Positions 60,479 to 64,000 of a DNA stretch of 64,000 bases are shown piece by piece. Origin of the DNA: JAICMB01 sp963802915 (GTDB lineage: Bacteria; Acidobacteriota; Terriglobia; Bryobacterales; Bryobacteraceae); contig CAWDKQ010000022.1 in the NCBI GenBank assembly GCA_963802915.1, positions 1 through 64,000 of the forward strand. Reading direction: 5' to 3'. Position 1 is the first letter of the stretch; each line of letters opens with the position of its first letter. Below the pieces are notes generated by a model that saw only the letters and a program-made list of their open reading frames with translations, was not told the DNA's origin and searched no databases. The position numbers and the translations under genes are program-made.

Positions 60479-61642
60479 ATGCCGACCCATCCGCAATCGC
60501 TTCCGGAGCGACCCAGTCTCCGCCATCTCAAACTTCAAGCCAAAGACCTGCTCAAAGCAGGTGGCGCAAAATCCGTCGCCGAATCCTTGTTTCAGGTCGC
60601 CCGCTCCTACGGATTCTCCAGTTGGCCCAAACTCAAGGCCCATGTCGAGTCCCTGGAGCAAGCCTCGGAACTCAAACACGCCATCGATACCAACGATCTC
60701 GATCGCGTGAAAAACCTGATGATGAGCAATCCCAAGCTGCACCGAGCGCCGCTTGGTTACGGCAAAGATGGTCCGCTGACATGGGTGGCCGAGTGTAGAA
60801 TCCCTTGGGAGCCACCTGGGCCGACGCGCCTCGCCATGGCAAAGTGGATGATCGAAAACGGCTCGGACGTGCATCAGGGCGGCGATGGGCCACTCATGCG
60901 CGCCGCGCTCGTCGGTCATCGCATTCCCATGATGGAGCTGCTCGTCTCCTACGGAGCCGACGTAAACGCCTCCTGGCACGGACATTTCCCTATCGTCTTT
61001 GCACCCTGCGAAACGATTGATCCGGATGCCCTCCAGTGGCTTCTCTATCACGGAGCACATCCGAATCTGAGTCCTGCCAGTGCGCTCGACTACGTGATCG
61101 GGACATACTCGCGAGCCCCGGAACGATTAAGCGCCTGCATCGATATTCTTATCAACGCCGGCGTCAAGACGAGGTACGATGGCTCTCCCGTGCTGGAATT
61201 GCTGCGTGGGCGTTTCGAGCCCAACGCGGCTCAACTCGACGAACGATTTTCCGAGCTCGACTTCGGCGGAACGGGCTATCGAAGGATGACGCTCAAAGGA
61301 GCCACGCTTTTGCACGTCGCGGCCGAGTACGGTTTCATGGATGCCGTTCGATTGCTCCTGGATCGCGGAGCCGACGTCAACGCGCGAGCCACAGTGGACG
61401 CGATTGGCGTCGGCGGCCAAACGCCGATTTTTCATGCGGCCACGCAGTTCTACGACGAGGGACTGCCCATAGTTCAATTGCTCATCGAGCGTGGCGCCGA
61501 CCTGAACATCCGCGTGAAACTCCCCGGCCACTATGAGCGACCCGGCGAGATAGTCGAATGCACGCCGCTCGAATATGCTCAATTATTTCCCGGCACGTCG
61601 AACAAAACTGTCGAGTTGCTTCATTCGTATCGCAGTGCCTGA
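60479..61642 (+). CDS. Ankyrin-repeat protein
   Basis: AAGGAGG lies 6 nt before ATG 60479. An N-terminal conserved cap (about 10-60; LRHLKLQAKDLLKA, YGFSSWPKLKAHVE) precedes about eight ankyrin repeats. Clear ones are PLMRAALVGHRIPMMELLVS and LLHVAAEYGFMDAVRLLLDR. 387 residues, cytoplasmic. Partner unknown. Its stop overlaps the convergent permease stop by 22 bp. Confidence 0.9.
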   Translation: MPTHPQSLPERPSLRHLKLQAKDLLKAGGAKSVAESLFQVARSYGFSSWPKLKAHVESLEQASELKHAIDTNDLDRVKNLMMSNPKLHRAPLGYGKDGPLTWVAECRIPWEPPGPTRLAMAKWMIENGSDVHQGGDGPLMRAALVGHRIPMMELLVSYGADVNASWHGHFPIVFAPCETIDPDALQWLLYHGAHPNLSPASALDYVIGTYSRAPERLSACIDILINAGVKTRYDGSPVLELLRGRFEPNAAQLDERFSELDFGGTGYRRMTLKGATLLHVAAEYGFMDAVRLLLDRGADVNARATVDAIGVGGQTPIFHAATQFYDEGLPIVQLLIERGADLNIRVKLPGHYERPGEIVECTPLEYAQLFPGTSNKTVELLHSYRSA

Positions 61643-64000
61643 ATCGGATCCACCGACGAGGCCCGGCGCGCCGGAACCAGACAAGCGATGCCTGAAACGA
61701 TGGACAGCAGCACGACCACGCCGAAAAGAATCATCGGATCGCGCGAGCTGCCTTCCGCCCATTTCGCCAGTACCTGGTTCAAAGCTAAGCTCAGCAAAAT
61801 GCCCGCGGCTAAACCGCCGCCGACGGTAACTGCCATGGAGCGGAAAACGAGGCCCAGCACGTCGCGCCTCTCTGCTCCCAACGCCATGCGGATTCCGAAT
61901 TCGCCAGTTCTCTGCGCCACGCTATACGAAACCACGCTGTAAAGGCCAACCGCGGCCAGCACTAACCCGAGCAGAGAAAACGCGCCGAACAGAGTCGCCA
62001 CAAGTCTCTCTTGTGCCCAATCCGGCTGCGTTGTGATCCATTGCTCCAGGTTTCGAACTTCGCGAAAGACCTGTTGATCGGGATTCACAGTTCGGACCTG
62101 TTCGCGAATGGCTCGCAGTATCGTCAACGGCTCGACTCTGGTGCGAACCAGCACCTGCGTCCCCATCCCCATGCCCATCGTGTATGGGAAATAAATACCC
62201 GCCTTGATTGGCTTCCGCAATCCGTCGTCGCGCGCGTCCGCCACTACGCCGACCACCTGCATCCAATCGTTGCTTCCTTTCGCGGTCAACATGTAAGGCG
62301 GCTCGTCCTTAAATTCGGGAAACCGGATCTCATGTCCCACAGCATCGCCATTCGGCCAGAACTGTTTTGCCATCGTCTGATTGATGACTGCGACATGCGC
62401 TCCACGCGCTGTCTCGGCCTGGTCGAAAACGCGTCCCTGTACCAGTGGGATGTGCAGCACCGGGAAATATTCCGGACTGATGAAGTTCACTCGAGCTTCC
62501 TGCTTTACGCCCGACGGTCTGCCGAGCAGCTCGAACTTCGTCTTCCATCCATTGTCCGGCGGCGTAGCGTTCGTCGAGATTCCCGCCCCAACCACCTCCG
62601 GCATTGCCGCGATCTTCTCCTTGAGCTGTTCAAAATAGACAGACCGTTCTTCCCACGTCTTGAGTGTGTTGTCGTGAATCGGCACTCCGACCGACATCAC
62701 ATGGTGCGGATCGTATCCCAGGCTCGTTCCCATCAGGCGCAGGAAACCGCCCATGGCAGCTCCGGCGGCGGTGAGCAGCAACAATGTCAAGGCAATTTGG
62801 CTCGCCACCAGGATGCCGTGCATGCGCCGTCCCTTGACGCCGGTCGTCATCTTCCGCATGTTCGCCTGCATTACGCGAGCCAGGTCCGTGCGCGAGAGCT
62901 GCATCGCGGGCGAGAGTCCGAACAAAACTCCGGTTGCGACTGCCAGAGCGATGCTGAACAACAGCACTGGGACGTTCATCTTAATAGCGGCTTCGTGAGG
63001 GAAAGAATATTCCGGAAGCCATGCCGCGATGAAGCTGGTTGTCTTATACGCCAGAGCCAATCCTAGCAGCGCTCCCGTGATCGACAAGGCGAGAGACTCG
63101 GTTAACAACTGGCGCACGATCCGGTAGCGGCTCCCGCCGATCGCCGCGCGTACCGCGAGTTCCTGCTGTCGAGCTGTCCCGCGCGCGAGCATCAGGATCG
63201 ACACGTTTGCGCACCCGATCACCAGGAGCAGCGCCACGCCTCCGAATAGCAGATAGAGCGTCCCTCCAAGCCGATGAACGAAGTTATCGTTCAAGCCTTG
63301 GATGTTCGTTTTGAACCCGCTTTCCGGGAAATGCTTCGGCGTCTCTTTTGCAAACTGCGTCATCAGCGCCTGAAATTCGGCGTTCGCAGCCGCGCGAGTA
63401 ACTCCTGGTTTCAGGCGGACGGAGACATCGTAAGTATGCGTAGCGTCCTCGCTGGGCTTGAAGGGCAGGTAAACATCGCCGTCCCCCCATGTGAAGCGAG
63501 TTTGAGCTACACCCACCACCGTGTAGTTCTTGTGTGCAAGCTGCAAAGTTCTTCCAATGACGTCGGGGTTCCCGCCATAATGCCGCATCCAGAATGCATT
63601 TCCGAGAACCACTACCGGCTGGGGGTCATGATCGTCGGGTGCATCGCTCAGCATCAGGCCGCGGCCCATCAGAGCTGGCACGCCAAAATGATCGAAAGCA
63701 TTCCCTGTGAAATAGACGGCGTTGACGTCCTCGGGAAGATCCTGGCCAGTGGTCGACAGATTCCATTGATCCTGTGCCGCGGCGCTTTCCACTGCCGACG
63801 CGTTTCGAATCACACGGTATTGTGGACCGGTCAGCCCCACCCAATACTCTCCGCCGCCTTTTTGATCGAGGACCAAGTGAATCATCCGATTCGAGTCTTT
63901 GTAAGGATAGGGATTCACCAGTACGGCATAGACTACGCTGAACACCGCCGTAGTAGCTCCAATTCCGAGGGCGAGCGAAAGTATGGCCGTAAGAGTGAAA
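61621..64000 (-). CDS. MacB-like ABC permease, acidobacterial ADOP type (5' end beyond window)
   Basis: Frame open to the right edge: the codons before 63945 still read TAVFS and LALGIGATTA, the family N-terminus. MacB periplasmic core domain (about 40-230 of the visible part), FtsX-like TM block (about 255-400), second core (about 430-600), and final FtsX block ending DPIQALRYE, the usual C-terminus. Duplicated permease architecture without its own ATPase. Likely exports a peptide or lipid, or acts as a mechanotransducer; the substrate is unknown. Confidence 0.92.
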   Translation of the reverse strand, partial: FTLTAILSLALGIGATTAVFSVVYAVLVNPYPYKDSNRMIHLVLDQKGGGEYWVGLTGPQYRVIRNASAVESAAAQDQWNLSTTGQDLPEDVNAVYFTGNAFDHFGVPALMGRGLMLSDAPDDHDPQPVVVLGNAFWMRHYGGNPDVIGRTLQLAHKNYTVVGVAQTRFTWGDGDVYLPFKPSEDATHTYDVSVRLKPGVTRAAANAEFQALMTQFAKETPKHFPESGFKTNIQGLNDNFVHRLGGTLYLLFGGVALLLVIGCANVSILMLARGTARQQELAVRAAIGGSRYRIVRQLLTESLALSITGALLGLALAYKTTSFIAAWLPEYSFPHEAAIKMNVPVLLFSIALAVATGVLFGLSPAMQLSRTDLARVMQANMRKMTTGVKGRRMHGILVASQIALTLLLLTAAGAAMGGFLRLMGTSLGYDPHHVMSVGVPIHDNTLKTWEERSVYFEQLKEKIAAMPEVVGAGISTNATPPDNGWKTKFELLGRPSGVKQEARVNFISPEYFPVLHIPLVQGRVFDQAETARGAHVAVINQTMAKQFWPNGDAVGHEIRFPEFKDEPPYMLTAKGSNDWMQVVGVVADARDDGLRKPIKAGIYFPYTMGMGMGTQVLVRTRVEPLTILRAIREQVRTVNPDQQVFREVRNLEQWITTQPDWAQERLVATLFGAFSLLGLVLAAVGLYSVVSYSVAQRTGEFGIRMALGAERRDVLGLVFRSMAVTVGGGLAAGILLSLALNQVLAKWAEGSSRDPMILFGVVVLLSIVSGIACLVPARRASSVDPIQALRYE

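Noticed and set aside
60316..60531. Upstream extension of the DapA-like gene
   Set aside because: No family similarity and no ATG; it overlaps the ankyrin gene leader, so it is probably untranslated.

Overview
The window reads as chromosomal DNA of a GC-rich, Gram-negative, soil-type member of the Acidobacteriota, most likely Bryobacterales/Solibacter-like. This is inferred from gene families, not from a marker gene. The pointers are a MacB-like permease of the acidobacterial duplicated-orphan type running off the right edge, two DinB-family proteins, carboxypeptidase-regulatory-like secreted proteins, TonB-C proteins, Tat-exported Gfo/Idh and GH30 enzymes, lpxD (outer membrane) and a proline-rich Ser/Thr kinase. 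No rRNA, tRNA, CRISPR array or replication origin was seen.

Left part (1-13.1 kb): an IS481-type insertion sequence lies beside one copy of a structured repeat. Then come a GAF-glycogen phosphorylase fusion, a chemoreceptor, a secreted GH30 glycosidase, a CsgG-like protein paired with a Ser/Thr kinase, and an OpuC-type osmoprotectant ABC transporter. Region 13.1-17.5 kb holds small hypothetical genes, a gene-poor stretch with a strong hairpin and an AGTACT cluster, DinB, and a divergent LysR / NmrA-cupin locus.

Region 17.5-31.3 kb is mostly on the minus strand. It has gcvT-gcvH (with the second copy of the structured repeat upstream), and a tight signalling/envelope operon (response regulator, YHS protein, lpxD, LOG-family protein, SpoIIE-type phosphatase, GDPD). 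An orphan ParA, a decayed DUF1440-like gene, an aconitase-RraA-like pair, a serine hydrolase and an unlisted 52-residue membrane protein follow. Region 31.3-42.9 kb is on the plus strand: a degenerate-JAMM/TonB fusion, TetR-AKR-UvrC-like-M23-SDR, then Gfo/Idh, acyl-CoA dehydrogenase, MeaB, MtnP and a GT9-like protein.

Region 42.9-51.5 kb is on the minus strand. It includes a run of secreted proteins headed by a LysW-like zinc ribbon whose C-terminus has lost the usual ending, and a second run in which a BLUF blue-light receptor sits between a multi-pass membrane protein and two zinc-ribbon AIM24 proteins. At 51.8-53.8 kb is a compact AT-richer island flanked by 32-bp direct repeats. It carries a HigB/Gp49-like toxin, an XRE antitoxin with a long tail and an unrecognised third gene, all with overlapping starts and stops. 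This three-gene cassette is the best candidate for an undescribed system.

The right part (53.8-64 kb) holds der, typA, a fatty-acid desaturase, an aromatic-amino-acid-decarboxylase homologue paired with a DapA-family protein that lacks the Schiff-base lysine, an ankyrin protein, and the partial permease.
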